DNA from: G963663365 sp963663365
GTDB lineage: Bacteria > Hinthialibacterota > Hinthialibacteria > Hinthialibacterales > G963663365
Reading direction: 5' to 3'
Length of the DNA: 64,000 bases
Assembly: GCA_963663365.2 (NCBI GenBank)
Contig: CAXXIH010000008.1
Location: 992,001-1,056,000, forward strand
Position numbers and translations under genes: made by a program. The first letter of the stretch is position 1. The number at the start of each line of letters is the position of its first letter. The notes under the pieces were generated by a model that did not search any database, was not told the DNA's origin, and worked only from the letters and a program-made list of their open reading frames with translations. This document shows, piece after piece, positions 43,404-52,419 of the stretch.

Positions 43404-44027
43404 CCGGCAACTTGAATCTTCAAAAGCGGCTGCGGAGAGGGCTTTCTTTGGGCAATCCTGATTAATAAATACGGAGAATCCGTATTGGGTCCGGTCACAA
43501 GGCCCCATCAAACAGCCCCGCGCAATTTTTTTTTACACTTTTTGCTGGTAAACGTGTCCCGAGAAATTACGGTTAGTGATAGGGCAAATTCAACAGGATG
43601 ACAATCTAAAGCAACGCCCATAACACGCTGCAATGCAATCACTTAATGCCCTTTGTATATACAATTGATGCACCTCCCTCCCCGGAAGAGGCAATTCTCG
43701 GTGGCTGGGCGCCACAGGAGTGGAATATCAATATTCGTAATGTATTTCTCGTTGCGACGACTCTCCGACTTACGTAAGATATCCGTATGAATCGTTAAAT
43801 ACATGTGAGTGGAGGTGCAGATACATCGTAGAAGCAGATTTTTGAACACCTGAAGTATTTTAGAATTGCTCGGTGATGCGCATTGCGCACGAAGGAATCC
43901 TTTATTGTGATGCGCCGGCAAGATTTGAACGGTGCATTGGAACCTTGTTATCAAAATTTATTGAAGTGGATTCGTGCTTGCAGGGGAGTGTGCGAAATCC
44001 GTCTTTCACAGCATCGAGGAGTGTACC
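43404..44027. other. Gene-free stretch with a small hairpin
   Basis: No credible gene. ATACGGA-GAA-TCCGTAT (43469-43485) is a 7-bp hairpin after pgpA, with a T9 run only about 40 bases later (from 43525), so a terminator is uncertain. Short frames here (43643-43954, 43873-44103) lack ribosome-binding sites and recognisable sequence. The last ~60 bases lead into the well-placed GAGGAG of the gene at 44028. Confidence 0.4.
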
Positions 44028-44333
44028 GTGCAAGAAAGAGAACAACTTGGTCTGTCTGAAATCCGAGTCCCTGTTACCAAACGCCTTCCCAAATGCCAAT
44101 TAAGCGGAATTATTGATGATTTCGTCCAGCGTAAAGTGACTTTCGCCGTTTCTCGCCATAAGAGCGAATATGAAATCTGGCGTGAAGTTTTGCCCGGTGA
44201 CCGTCCCCGCACAAAAAACAAAAAAGAAGGAATGGCAATTGCCGGGGTTATCGCCAACGAAGAAGACGAACTGAATAAAAGAAATTTTATATGCGTTTGG
44301 AAATCCGGAGAACGTGTTTTCGGAGAGTTTTAA
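44028..44333 (+). CDS. Small hypothetical cytoplasmic protein
   Basis: 101 residues from a GTG at 44028, chosen because GAGGAG lies 6 nt upstream; the frame is open a further 54 bases to a weaker ATG. The product (QEREQLGLSEIRVPVTKRLP, then GIIDDFVQRKVTFAVSRHKS and a C-terminal NFICVWKSGERVFGEF) is mixed alpha/beta, soluble and has no signal peptide. I do not recognise it. It stands alone between two gene-poor spacers and is convergent with the FGE-like gene. Confidence 0.6.
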   Translation: MQEREQLGLSEIRVPVTKRLPKCQLSGIIDDFVQRKVTFAVSRHKSEYEIWREVLPGDRPRTKNKKEGMAIAGVIANEEDELNKRNFICVWKSGERVFGEF

Positions 44334-44433
44334 GCGTTTTCTACAGCGCTTTAGTGTAAAATAAAAACGTCAGATTATCGAGTCTGGACGGGCCGATACC
44401 GGGGTGAGGTCTGTCTTAACAGCAACGGCCTGT

Positions 44434-45981
44434 TTATGGGTAATTGCGAATAATTCGGAATCCCGCCAGCCGACTTTTATAGGAGACGGTTCCGCCATGA
44501 CGGGCCGCCGACCGGCATCCTTTGGCCTGAGTTTCAGCAAATCCTCCGCGTAGGACCTTACGCAGGCCGCTTGAGGGGCCGGTTGGATTTTCTTGACTGG
44601 TGGAACTATAGACTCCAAACCAGTCTCTACACCATTCGTAGACATTGCCGTGCATGTCATAAAGGCCCCACGCATTCGGCAATTTCATGCCGACTTGTTC
44701 TGTGCCAAAAAGGTTATCGCCTTCGGAATTATTGCCCTCCCACCACATATATTGATCCATAATCTCACAATAAGTATCGGTGTCTTCACATTCCAAAGCG
44801 TTCCCAAATGAGAATCGGGTAGATGTATCCGCCCGGCAGGCATACTCCCACTGAGCCTCAGTAGGCAAATAATATCCGGCCTGATCGATAGAGCGCAGTT
44901 GTGTGAGAAAGTTTTGGCAATCGTCCCACGAAACCTGCTCCACCGGATAATTCGGCCCCCGGTCATAATACGATGGGCTGGTTCCCATGACCGCATGCCA
45001 TTGTGCCTGGGTGATTTCAAAGCGGCTTATATAAAAAGGCTCGGATATCGTTACGGAATGTTGAGGCCCCTCATCTGACGAACGTCCACGTTCATCGGAC
45101 GTGGATCCCATCATAAATGTCCCCGGCAGGATAAGAACCATATCCAAGGCTCTGACATCCGACGACAACCCCGGCAAATTAACAACCAAGAGAGACGTAG
45201 TAGGTGTTGGAGTCGGGGTAGAGGTGGGTGTCGGCGTCAAAGTAATTGTGGGCGTATCCGTTGGCGTCGGAGTTTCCGATGGTGTCAGCGTATCGGTAGG
45301 CGTGGCGGTAGGAGTGGGTGTATTTGAAGGTGTAGGGGACTCTGTGGGTGTCGGTGGCACAGATGTAGGAATACCGAATAAATCTCCCACCTGATCCCGG
45401 TTCAAACTCCGAAGCGGCGTAACGACGATGTTGTCTATCGTGACGACACTGGGAACATTTGAGGTTGAAACCACCTGAAAAACAGGCACAAGAGCATCAC
45501 CCTGAGGATCATAAAGAACTTCCAACGTTCCCCACTCATTCAGAAACTGAGAACCGTTGGCGGGCTGATTCGTGGCAATCGAACCATCCAAGTCGGCAAA
45601 AGTACCACCGGCCGGAAGATTCAGTGCGCCCAAGGCGATGGCCACATCAGATGCGTTTGAAAGAACATTGCATTGCACCAAAACAGGCCCTTCACCAACA
45701 TCAAGAGGGGGAACATAAAGAAGAAAGCCTTCAAGTTCATCTAAGGCAATCGTGATTCCTATTCCATTCATCCCCTCCCTATCACCTTCGGGAACAGCGC
45801 CGAATGAATAGTCAGCCTGCAGATAATCTCCCGGATAGCTGATTAAAAACCGTAAATCGTTTTGATCGAGGTCAATAACAGTTCTTTCGGATTCGGAAAA
45901 AGCCGCAGGAATTCCGGCAAAGACGCATGCCAAAGGCATAGCCATGATCGTAAGAATTCGTTTATGGGAAAATATATGCAT
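44434..45981 (-). CDS. Secreted FGE-sulfatase-fold protein with PT-rich linker
   Basis: 515 residues. A signal peptide (MPLACVFAGIPAAFS) is followed by a beta-rich domain of ~170 residues with a TIDNIVVTPL strand, as in CBM-like folds. A Thr/Pro repeat linker (~residues 207-262) separates this from a formylglycine-generating-enzyme-type domain: MVLILPGTFMMGSTSDERGR, FEITQAQWHAVMGTSPS, PVEQVSWDDCQNFL, LPTEAQWEYACRA, WGLYDMHGNVYEWCRDW and KVLRGGFAETQAKGCRSAARHG. In true sulfatase-activating FGE two Cys precede this last block; here that region reads FAETQAKGC with one Cys. A non-oxidase role, as in many secreted FGE-fold proteins, is more likely. Confidence 0.85.
   Translation of the reverse strand: MHIFSHKRILTIMAMPLACVFAGIPAAFSESERTVIDLDQNDLRFLISYPGDYLQADYSFGAVPEGDREGMNGIGITIALDELEGFLLYVPPLDVGEGPVLVQCNVLSNASDVAIALGALNLPAGGTFADLDGSIATNQPANGSQFLNEWGTLEVLYDPQGDALVPVFQVVSTSNVPSVVTIDNIVVTPLRSLNRDQVGDLFGIPTSVPPTPTESPTPSNTPTPTATPTDTLTPSETPTPTDTPTITLTPTPTSTPTPTPTTSLLVVNLPGLSSDVRALDMVLILPGTFMMGSTSDERGRSSDEGPQHSVTISEPFYISRFEITQAQWHAVMGTSPSYYDRGPNYPVEQVSWDDCQNFLTQLRSIDQAGYYLPTEAQWEYACRADTSTRFSFGNALECEDTDTYCEIMDQYMWWEGNNSEGDNLFGTEQVGMKLPNAWGLYDMHGNVYEWCRDWFGVYSSTSQENPTGPSSGLRKVLRGGFAETQAKGCRSAARHGGTVSYKSRLAGFRIIRNYP
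45197..45363 (-). repeat. Thr-Pro repeat coding for an extracellular linker
   Basis: Short tandem repeats of GTNGGNGTNGG type on the plus strand encode about 55 residues of TPTxTPTxS on the minus strand. PT-rich linkers separate domains in secreted proteins and are often glycosylated. The array is prone to length change. Confidence 0.8.
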
Positions 45982-46133
45982 GGGATAATGAATGTATCAC
46001 GAATAGCCGCTGTATTCAGACAGAATTAAATCCGTTGGATTCGGTTCCTTCTAACGGTTCAATTCATTTGCGGTAGACCGACAAGGAAGCGTAAAAATAA
46101 GTAGATTTTGTCCGTTCCAAATACCGAAACCTT

Positions 46134-47174
46134 TTATACGCCGGGTAATAATCCACGCGCTTCAGGTAATCCAAACAAAACATTGAGGTTTTGAACGGCT
46201 TGTGTTGATGCGCCTTTACCCGTGTTGTCAACCGTTGCAAGCACAACCAAACGATGTGTACGCTTGTCTTCATGCAAGGCGATGTCTACAAAATTTGTAT
46301 TCTGAACCGCATGCAAAACCGGTGTCGATCCCAAAGGCAAAACACGCACAAACGGCTCACCTTTATAGGTTTCTTCGTAGATTTTCTGAATTTCACTTAA
46401 TTCGAGATCGCTGTTTCGATCACAATAGATTGTCGAAAGAATGCCTTTACGAATCGGCAATAGATGCGGAACAAAAGTAAGCCGCACATCCGTAACGAGT
46501 TTTCGGTTCAAGGCTTCTTCCATTTCCGGATTGTGTTGGTGAGCGCCGATTTTATAGGCTTTGAAATTCTCATCCACTTCCGGAAAGTGCAAACCGGCGG
46601 ATGGATTCTTCCCCGCTCCGGTCACACCCGAAGCAGACGATACGATAATGTTGCGGTGATTGATTAATCCCTCGCGAACCAAAGGATACAATCCCAAAAT
46701 GGCTGGTGTCGGATAGCAACCCGGATTTCCAACCAAACGAGCTTCGGCTATCTCATCCCGGTATAGTTCGGGAAGACCGTAGACCGCCTCGCTCAGCAGT
46801 TCCGGAGCCGTATGTTTAAGACCGTACCACTCTTCCCATATCGAAGCATCACGGAAACGAAAATCACCGGCAAAATCCACGACTTTGATATCGTTTTCGA
46901 GATAGGCGGGAGCTAATTTCATCGCAACCGCATTGGGAGTGGCCATGTAGGCTATATCGACATTCTCCGGAATTTCGTCGTTGGCCGGATCAATCTCCAT
47001 ATCACAGACTCCCCGCAAGGCGGGCCAAATATTGCAGACCGGCGTGGGCGCATTAACATCCTTTGCCGTAAGTGAAACGATTTCGACATTGGGATGGGCC
47101 AGGAGGGAGCGCAGCAGATCGCCACCTGCATATCCTGTGGCGCCAACGATTTGTACTCGGATTTTGTCAGCCAT
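46134..47174 (-). CDS. argC: N-acetyl-gamma-glutamyl-phosphate reductase
   Basis: NADPH-dependent reductase, third step of arginine synthesis. 346 residues with the Rossmann start RVQIVGATGYAGGDLLRSLLAHP, VVDFAGDFRFRD, the active-site Cys in ARLVGNPGCYPTPAILGLYP, SASGVTGAGKNPS, the HQHNPEMEE segment and FVPHLLPIRKGILSTIY, ending DNTGKGASTQAVQNLN. This is the type 1 form. Other arg genes are not adjacent. The gene has about 150 bases of spacer on its 3' side with no obvious terminator. Confidence 0.96.
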   Translation of the reverse strand: MADKIRVQIVGATGYAGGDLLRSLLAHPNVEIVSLTAKDVNAPTPVCNIWPALRGVCDMEIDPANDEIPENVDIAYMATPNAVAMKLAPAYLENDIKVVDFAGDFRFRDASIWEEWYGLKHTAPELLSEAVYGLPELYRDEIAEARLVGNPGCYPTPAILGLYPLVREGLINHRNIIVSSASGVTGAGKNPSAGLHFPEVDENFKAYKIGAHQHNPEMEEALNRKLVTDVRLTFVPHLLPIRKGILSTIYCDRNSDLELSEIQKIYEETYKGEPFVRVLPLGSTPVLHAVQNTNFVDIALHEDKRTHRLVVLATVDNTGKGASTQAVQNLNVLFGLPEARGLLPGV

Positions 47175-47433
47175 TTGATTTCTCTATTTTCATACAGAGG
47201 TTATTCAAGACATCCGCCTAAACCATGCCAATTATTCATCACAATAAAAGGAGGCATTGATAGGGGCGGGACCAGATATTAATGAAACATTTACAAAACG
47301 CGCTTTATTTGGTGAGGCGCAACATTTGGGGAGACTAAAGCGTGCCGGTCGGTTCAAGCAAGGGCTGAGAGGCCTTTGAACCACAGCCTAATGGATACTC
47401 CATCAAAGCTGTATGCGAAGCATCGGGCGGAAA

Positions 47434-47631
47434 TCAGGCAATGAAGTCAATCTGATGGTCCGGATCTTTTGTCGGCTCCGACTTCTTTTGCTCATCCTTA
47501 GGCCGCTTGCGTGATCGCCGGTAGTAAGGCAGGTTAGGCGTATCGCTGCCCTCATACTTATGCGCACTGCCAATAGCGGTGCTCTGCGGCGTGGGCATAT
47601 CTACAATGTGTGTAAGGCTGGCATCTAACAT
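47434..47631 (-). CDS. Small basic protein of unknown function
   Basis: 65 residues with a purine-rich leader (AAGAAGGGGGCAAGGGAA) directly before the ATG, which supports translation. The sequence has an N-terminal MLDASLTHIVDMPTPQS, a basic PYYRRSRKRPKDEQKKSE middle and a C-terminal DPDHQIDFIA. It is probably unstructured in isolation. The DHQIDFIA-type ending gives a feel of a conserved short family, but I cannot name one. It is divergent from rfaE2 and downstream of nothing obvious. Confidence 0.5.
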   Translation of the reverse strand: MLDASLTHIVDMPTPQSTAIGSAHKYEGSDTPNLPYYRRSRKRPKDEQKKSEPTKDPDHQIDFIA

Positions 47632-47712
47632 TTCCCTTGCCCCCTTCTTGGGGATTGGGGTGCTGTTATTACCAGTATCGGCGGTTACTCATGCCAACTT
47701 AAGTATACAAAC

Positions 47713-48246
47713 ATGATAAAAGAAGCGACCTCGAAAGAAATTAGCACCCAATTCAGACTCTCTGAAAGCAAGATTGTCGGTTTGGAGCGTGCAAAAATCC
47801 TCATCCGGGATGCTCAAGCCCAGGGAAAATCGGTTGTATTCACCAATGGTTGCTTCGATGTGCTTCATGTCGGTCATGCCCGGAGCATTTTGGATGCGGC
47901 GCCATTGGGAGACATGCTGGTCGTGGGTCTCAATGATGATGAAGCAGTGCGCTCGCTCAAAGGCCCGGATCGCCCCCTGCAATCTCAAGAGGAACGGGCG
48001 CGTCTCATCGCCGCAATGCGGGTCGTGGACCTGGTTGTGATTTTCCCAGGTAAAACGGCTGACCGCGTGCTCGATGAACTCCGGCCTGATATCCACGCGA
48101 AAGGAACTGATTACGACGAAAAAAGCGTCCCGGAACGCGATACCGTGCTGGCCTATGGCGGAAAGATCGCCATCACCGGCGATCCCAAGAACCACAGCAC
48201 CAAAGACCTAATTCAAGAAGCCCGCGAACGCTTCGGCAATCAGTGA
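47713..48246 (+). CDS. rfaE2: D-glycero-beta-D-manno-heptose 1-phosphate adenylyltransferase
   Basis: Makes ADP-heptose for the LPS inner core. 177 residues: a short N-terminal extension, then the cytidylyltransferase-like fold with VVFTNGCFDVLHVGHARSIL (HxGH), LVVGLNDDEAVRSLKGPDRPL, RARLIAAMRVVDLVVIF and the C-terminal HAKGTDYDEKSVPE with NHSTKDLI (an STT-like motif). It corresponds to the C-terminal half of E. coli HldE; the kinase half is encoded elsewhere. The heptosyltransferase gene begins 1 base after its stop, an obvious functional pair. Confidence 0.93.
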   Translation: MIKEATSKEISTQFRLSESKIVGLERAKILIRDAQAQGKSVVFTNGCFDVLHVGHARSILDAAPLGDMLVVGLNDDEAVRSLKGPDRPLQSQEERARLIAAMRVVDLVVIFPGKTADRVLDELRPDIHAKGTDYDEKSVPERDTVLAYGGKIAITGDPKNHSTKDLIQEARERFGNQ

Positions 48247-48247
48247 A

Positions 48248-49327
48248 ATGAAAAAAGAAAACCTGCGCAGGGTTCTTTTTATTCGTCTTTCGGCATTAGG
48301 AGACCTAGTGCATGCTTTACCGGCCTTTCGGCGTGTACGTGAAATTTTGCCTCATGCTCATATCTCCTGGCTGGTTGAGGATCGCTTCGCCGAAATCTTA
48401 AAAGACATCGATGGTCTGGATGAAAAAATTATTGTTCCCCGCCGCACAGCAAAGAACACGGAAACGTGGGAAGGAAAGCGCAATTCCTATCTTCGGACTC
48501 TCAATCATGTGCGGGATCGGGAATTTGACCTTGTGTTCGATTTTCAAGGACTTCTAAAAAGTGCAATCTGGACACGTTTGTCGGGAGCGCGGCATCGAAT
48601 TGGCTATGGAGGCAAAGCGGCCCGCGAAGGTTCATGGTTGTTTTATACTCAGCGTGTCGATCCGCCGGCCAGCATTGTGCATATCATTGAACGCCATCTT
48701 TTTTTGGTTGGGAGTTTTTTTGAACACCCAACATTACCCGCCCCAAATGCAGCGCTTCCGGTTTATACAGAATTAAGCGAAAGAGTTGGGGACTGGCTGG
48801 CTCCATACCGTCAAAACGGTCCGCTTGTGCTCTTGAATCCCGGTGCGGGTTGGATCACCAAACAATGGCCCTCCGCGCTTTATGCACGCTTGGCTTGTGC
48901 ATTGGTCGAAAGCGGCTGCCAAGTGTTGGCCTTATGGGGACCAGGTGAAAAAGACCTGGCGCGTGAAATTGAGGTCGGAGCCGCTTCTCCTAATGTCAAC
49001 TTACTTCCCCCAACCAGCATCCATGAAATGATTGAAGTCATTCGGCAATGCGATCTCCTTGTGGCGGGCGATACCGGCCCGTTGCACATCGCAGCCGCCG
49101 TGGGAACACGAACGGTGGGCATCTTTGGACCATCAGAAGTCGAACGGAATGGTCCTTATGGCGAAGGTCAGTTGGCGGTGCGTAATGAGATCGAATGCTT
49201 GGAATGTTGGAAACACACATGCGGCCCGCCCCATGACCGGCGCTGCATGACTGAACTATCTGTAGAGCATGTGCATAAAGCGTGTGTGATTCAACTCGAA
49301 AGACAAAGCCATAAACTACAGAGCTAG
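48248..49327 (+). CDS. LPS heptosyltransferase (GT9 family, WaaC-like)
   Basis: 359 residues, inner-membrane-associated enzyme that transfers heptose from ADP-heptose to the Kdo region of LPS. GT9 marks are RVLFIRLSALGDLVHALPAFRRVRE at the start, the FDLVFDFQGLLKSAIWTRLSGA strand, LVLLNPGAGWITKQWP and the donor site LVAGDTGPLHIAAAVGTRTVGIFGP. The KQW and DTGPLHLA motifs favour heptosyltransferase I (WaaC). Near the C-terminus four Cys (CLECWKHTC...RCM) are typical of the group. It is directly downstream of rfaE2. Confidence 0.92.
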   Translation: MKKENLRRVLFIRLSALGDLVHALPAFRRVREILPHAHISWLVEDRFAEILKDIDGLDEKIIVPRRTAKNTETWEGKRNSYLRTLNHVRDREFDLVFDFQGLLKSAIWTRLSGARHRIGYGGKAAREGSWLFYTQRVDPPASIVHIIERHLFLVGSFFEHPTLPAPNAALPVYTELSERVGDWLAPYRQNGPLVLLNPGAGWITKQWPSALYARLACALVESGCQVLALWGPGEKDLAREIEVGAASPNVNLLPPTSIHEMIEVIRQCDLLVAGDTGPLHIAAAVGTRTVGIFGPSEVERNGPYGEGQLAVRNEIECLECWKHTCGPPHDRRCMTELSVEHVHKACVIQLERQSHKLQS

Positions 49328-49348
49328 CAAGGAACTTGGTGCAATCGT

Positions 49349-50641
49349 ATGAAGGAACTGAGAATCGGAACACAATACAAAAAGTACCGGGTTTTCTTTG
49401 TAGGAACTCTGTTTGGTTTCATGTTTTGCACTCTTTTGGGCCATGCATCAGAAACCGGCCAAACATCGTTGCGGGTTTTGACCGGTCTCGATGTGCTCGT
49501 GAGTGAACGTTCCGAACTTATTGCCGGGAAAAAGCTGGGCATTGTTACAAACCATACCGCCTGTGACAGCCAAGGCCGGCATATCATTGATCTTTTGGCA
49601 GAAAAAGCCCAAATCACAGCCCTTTTCGGCCCGGAGCATGGAATACGCGGCGATTCTTCAGCCGGAGAAAATATCAAAGACGGCATCGATTCAATCACCG
49701 GCGCTCCGATTTATAGCCTTTATGGCAAAACATTCGAGCCGACACCGGACATGCTTCAAAATGTCCAGTTGATGATTTTCGATATTCAAGATGTCGGCGC
49801 GCGTTTCTACACTTACATCTCAACTTTGTTTGTGGTGATGGAGGCTTGTGCGCGCCACGACATCCCGATTGTCGTTCTCGACCGCCCCAATCCTATTGGT
49901 GGCATTCAAGTCGAAGGGCCGGTCATAAGCCCCCGGCTCCAGTCTTTTGTGGGTGTTGCCCCCATTGCCATTCGTCATGGTATGACCGTGGGTGAATTGG
50001 CCACGATGTTCAATATGGAGGGATTCATCGGCCACCGCATCGGCGCAAATCTCTCAGTCGTCCGCTGCAAGAACTGGGAACGCAGTATCTGGTATGACAA
50101 AACCGGCCTGCCTTGGCTGGCACCTTCGCCAAATATGCCATCTCTGGAAGCAGCAACGATTTATCCCGGAGGATGCCTGATCGAAGGCGCCAACCTATCT
50201 GAGGGAAGAGGTACGGATACACCGTTTGTAATCTACGGAGCGCCATGGATCGACGGCACAAAGTGGGCGGAAGCGCTTAACCAAGAAGGATTATCCGGTG
50301 TTCAATTTGAGCCGGTCACATTTAAGCCACGTTCGATTCCGGGAAAATCCGAAAATCCCAAGCATAAAGATAAAGACTGCGGCGGAATTCGCGTCGTTGT
50401 TACAGATCGCGGGGTGTTTCAACCTGTGGCCTGCGGCGTGGCGATGCTTTCAACCGCATATCAACAGGATCCGGGAAAATTCGAATTCCGCTCCAGCCAT
50501 CTGGATCGCCTTTGGGGCAACCAACAACTCCGATATCACATCGAAGCCGGAACACCGTGGACTAAGATTATGGAGGAGACTCAGAAAAGCCTGCAACGTT
50601 TTATGGATGTGCGCAGCCGATATCTTCTATATCCTGAGTGA
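49349..50641 (+). CDS. Exo-beta-N-acetylmuramidase NamZ-like (DUF1343) exported protein
   Basis: 430 residues with an N-terminal signal or anchor (FFVGTLFGFMFCTLLGHAS). The DUF1343 signature is complete: LDVLVSERSELIAGKKLGIVTNHTA, ALFGPEHGIRGD, YSLYGKTFEPT, MIFDIQDVGARFYTYISTL, VVLDRPNPIGG, VEGPVI, PIAIRHGMTVGELA and PNMPSLEAATIYPGGCLIEGANLSEGRGTD. The Bacillus member NamZ removes MurNAc from the non-reducing end of peptidoglycan fragments. With murQ in the same window this suggests recovery of MurNAc. The distance to the previous stop is 21 bases, so it belongs to the rfaE2 operon. Confidence 0.92.
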   Translation: MKELRIGTQYKKYRVFFVGTLFGFMFCTLLGHASETGQTSLRVLTGLDVLVSERSELIAGKKLGIVTNHTACDSQGRHIIDLLAEKAQITALFGPEHGIRGDSSAGENIKDGIDSITGAPIYSLYGKTFEPTPDMLQNVQLMIFDIQDVGARFYTYISTLFVVMEACARHDIPIVVLDRPNPIGGIQVEGPVISPRLQSFVGVAPIAIRHGMTVGELATMFNMEGFIGHRIGANLSVVRCKNWERSIWYDKTGLPWLAPSPNMPSLEAATIYPGGCLIEGANLSEGRGTDTPFVIYGAPWIDGTKWAEALNQEGLSGVQFEPVTFKPRSIPGKSENPKHKDKDCGGIRVVVTDRGVFQPVACGVAMLSTAYQQDPGKFEFRSSHLDRLWGNQQLRYHIEAGTPWTKIMEETQKSLQRFMDVRSRYLLYPE

Positions 50642-50700
50642 TTCGAATTTCGCTTCTACGAGGCCATTACACCTTCATCCTTTTACACCAATCTGTACTT

Positions 50701-51765
50701 ATGAAGAATTTGTTACAAAGACTCAAGCAACACCCGGCGGCCGTAAACACCTGCTTGTTATTCGCTTCAGTCTTTTTCACAATTCTCGCTTTTGAGGCGG
50801 CCGTAAGGCTCAAGCATTTCGCGGATCATCTTCGGGGCCATGATCATTTCGAATACGAAATGGACGAACGTTTGGGGTGGCGGGCCACCAGGAATTATAT
50901 TTGGCGTGGCACAAAAACTGATGCGGGCGGAACGGCCTATCAGGTGGATATGTCAACCAATGAGCAAGGATTTCGTTTATTTGGCAATCCTGCGACAGAG
51001 AAAAAGAAAATCTTCGTTATCGGTGATTCTTTTACGCATGCCAAAGACGTATCCAACGATAAGGCCTATTACGCGCATTTGGGAACATTGTTGGACGCGG
51101 AAATTTTCGCTTATGGTGTTGTGGGGTATGGAACACTGCAAGAATTCATGATCGCCGATGAATATTTGGACTTGATCAAACCCGATTTGATTTTGCTGCA
51201 ATTCTGCTCAAATGATTTCGCCAACAATTCACCGGCATTGGAGCGCCTAAGCCCGCAAAACAACAGCCGTATGAGAAGACCCTATCTTATAAAAGATGAT
51301 CAAATTGAATATATCCTTCCTAAATCCTGGCCCGCATTACGGAACTTCGCCAATCATCATTCTCAATTCCTTGCGTTTCTCTTTTCGGCCTACGATGTTA
51401 AAAGCATGGATATACAAAATGATATCTTTCACTCTATTGTTCAAAATGAAACAGACTTTCCTGAGTACAAAGAGGCCGTAAAAACCACTCGCAAACTGCT
51501 GGAACGCCTAAAGAACCGTGCCAATCCGATTCCTGTCGCAACGTTTTGCGTCGGCGATTACAATCCCTATGCGCATGATTACCAAACGTTGTGTGAAGAA
51601 TTGGAATTGATTCTTGTGCCGGGTGTCAAAAAAGCCATTCGCGAATACGAGAACCGGGGTGAAGTCGTATTGGCCGCCGACAAGGGGCATTGGAACGAGC
51701 GGGGACACCGGATTTGCGCAGAGGTATTGGCGGAACATCTAAATGCTCTATTGAAAGAAAATTAA
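50701..51765 (+). CDS. SGNH/GDSL-type hydrolase, membrane anchored
   Basis: About 354 residues from the ATG at 50701; an in-frame GTG at 50638 overlaps the previous stop and would add 21 residues, so the start is uncertain. One N-terminal helix (CLLFASVFFTILAFEAAV) anchors it. The catalytic block I is IFVIGDSFTHAKDVSND with GDSF Ser, block III has LLQFCSNDFANNS, and block V is DKGHWNERGHRICAEVLAEHL with the Asp-x-x-His-like pair. This type often acts as an O-acetyl esterase or acyltransferase-associated protein in polysaccharide modification. The substrate is not known. Confidence 0.85.
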   Translation: MKNLLQRLKQHPAAVNTCLLFASVFFTILAFEAAVRLKHFADHLRGHDHFEYEMDERLGWRATRNYIWRGTKTDAGGTAYQVDMSTNEQGFRLFGNPATEKKKIFVIGDSFTHAKDVSNDKAYYAHLGTLLDAEIFAYGVVGYGTLQEFMIADEYLDLIKPDLILLQFCSNDFANNSPALERLSPQNNSRMRRPYLIKDDQIEYILPKSWPALRNFANHHSQFLAFLFSAYDVKSMDIQNDIFHSIVQNETDFPEYKEAVKTTRKLLERLKNRANPIPVATFCVGDYNPYAHDYQTLCEELELILVPGVKKAIREYENRGEVVLAADKGHWNERGHRICAEVLAEHLNALLKEN

Positions 51766-51781
51766 AGGAAACACCTCCCCA

Positions 51782-52393
51782 ATGCCCTGCCTGCGTACTC
51801 GTCATATTGTTGAAATCTTTGCCGCGTTGTTTTTGCTGGCCGTATTAACCGTTTCCGGACTGGGCCGTTTCAAGCGCGCGCAATCACTTTCAAGAATCGC
51901 GGATATCCACACCCATGTCAGCGAAATCCTGCATGCCCAGATGCTGCACCAACCGCGCTTTGCCGAAGCGAAAGAATCAAAGTTTTATCATGAGTACGCC
52001 GCGCATAATAAGGTCTTTAAATACCCAAACCTAAACCACCTCACCACGCCGGTGGCCTATTTAAAAGATATTCCCATCCATCCCTTTCATGCTGAAATCC
52101 AAGAACCGTTTGCGGCCTATGAAACAGGCGAGCATTTGGAAAATTTCCCGTGGGAAGCGCCCTTTGAGGCGCGCATTCTCGGCTCCAGCGCGTGGACAAT
52201 CGGTCCCTGCATGATTGAGGCGGAAAGCGTCCAAGCCTTGGAACCGTACGAGCGGACTGCGGACAGTTTTCAAAGCGGCATCTTGATGGGGGAAAAGATG
52301 CATTACGATCCAAGCAACGGGATTTTCAGCGCCGGTTGGGTCATAGCCGACTCGGAAGGACGCCGCTCCAGCGGATTCAGGTTGATTGAATAG
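51782..52393 (+). CDS. Pseudopilin-like protein lacking the prepilin peptidase site
   Basis: 203 residues. The N-terminus RHIVEIFAALFLLAVL, followed by GRFKRAQSLSRIADIHTHV, aligns without gaps to the pseudopilins at 62 and 63 kb (NFLNAQTRSKVAQVYGNM). Counting back from the shared Phe puts its Glu exactly at mature position 5. The Gly(-1)-Phe(+1) pair is replaced by Thr-Arg, so cleavage by a PilD-type peptidase is unlikely. Further in, LTTPVAYLKDIPIHPF matches LTSPIAYVNSIDIARD, and YDPSNGIFSAGWVIADSEG matches the YDPTNGTxSxGDI tail common in such proteins. It may be a fixed membrane relative of the pseudopilins. It follows the SGNH gene by 16 bases. Confidence 0.75.
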   Translation: MPCLRTRHIVEIFAALFLLAVLTVSGLGRFKRAQSLSRIADIHTHVSEILHAQMLHQPRFAEAKESKFYHEYAAHNKVFKYPNLNHLTTPVAYLKDIPIHPFHAEIQEPFAAYETGEHLENFPWEAPFEARILGSSAWTIGPCMIEAESVQALEPYERTADSFQSGILMGEKMHYDPSNGIFSAGWVIADSEGRRSSGFRLIE

Positions 52394-52419
52394 GAACCAG
52401 GCAAGCAAGCAGCATCTTT

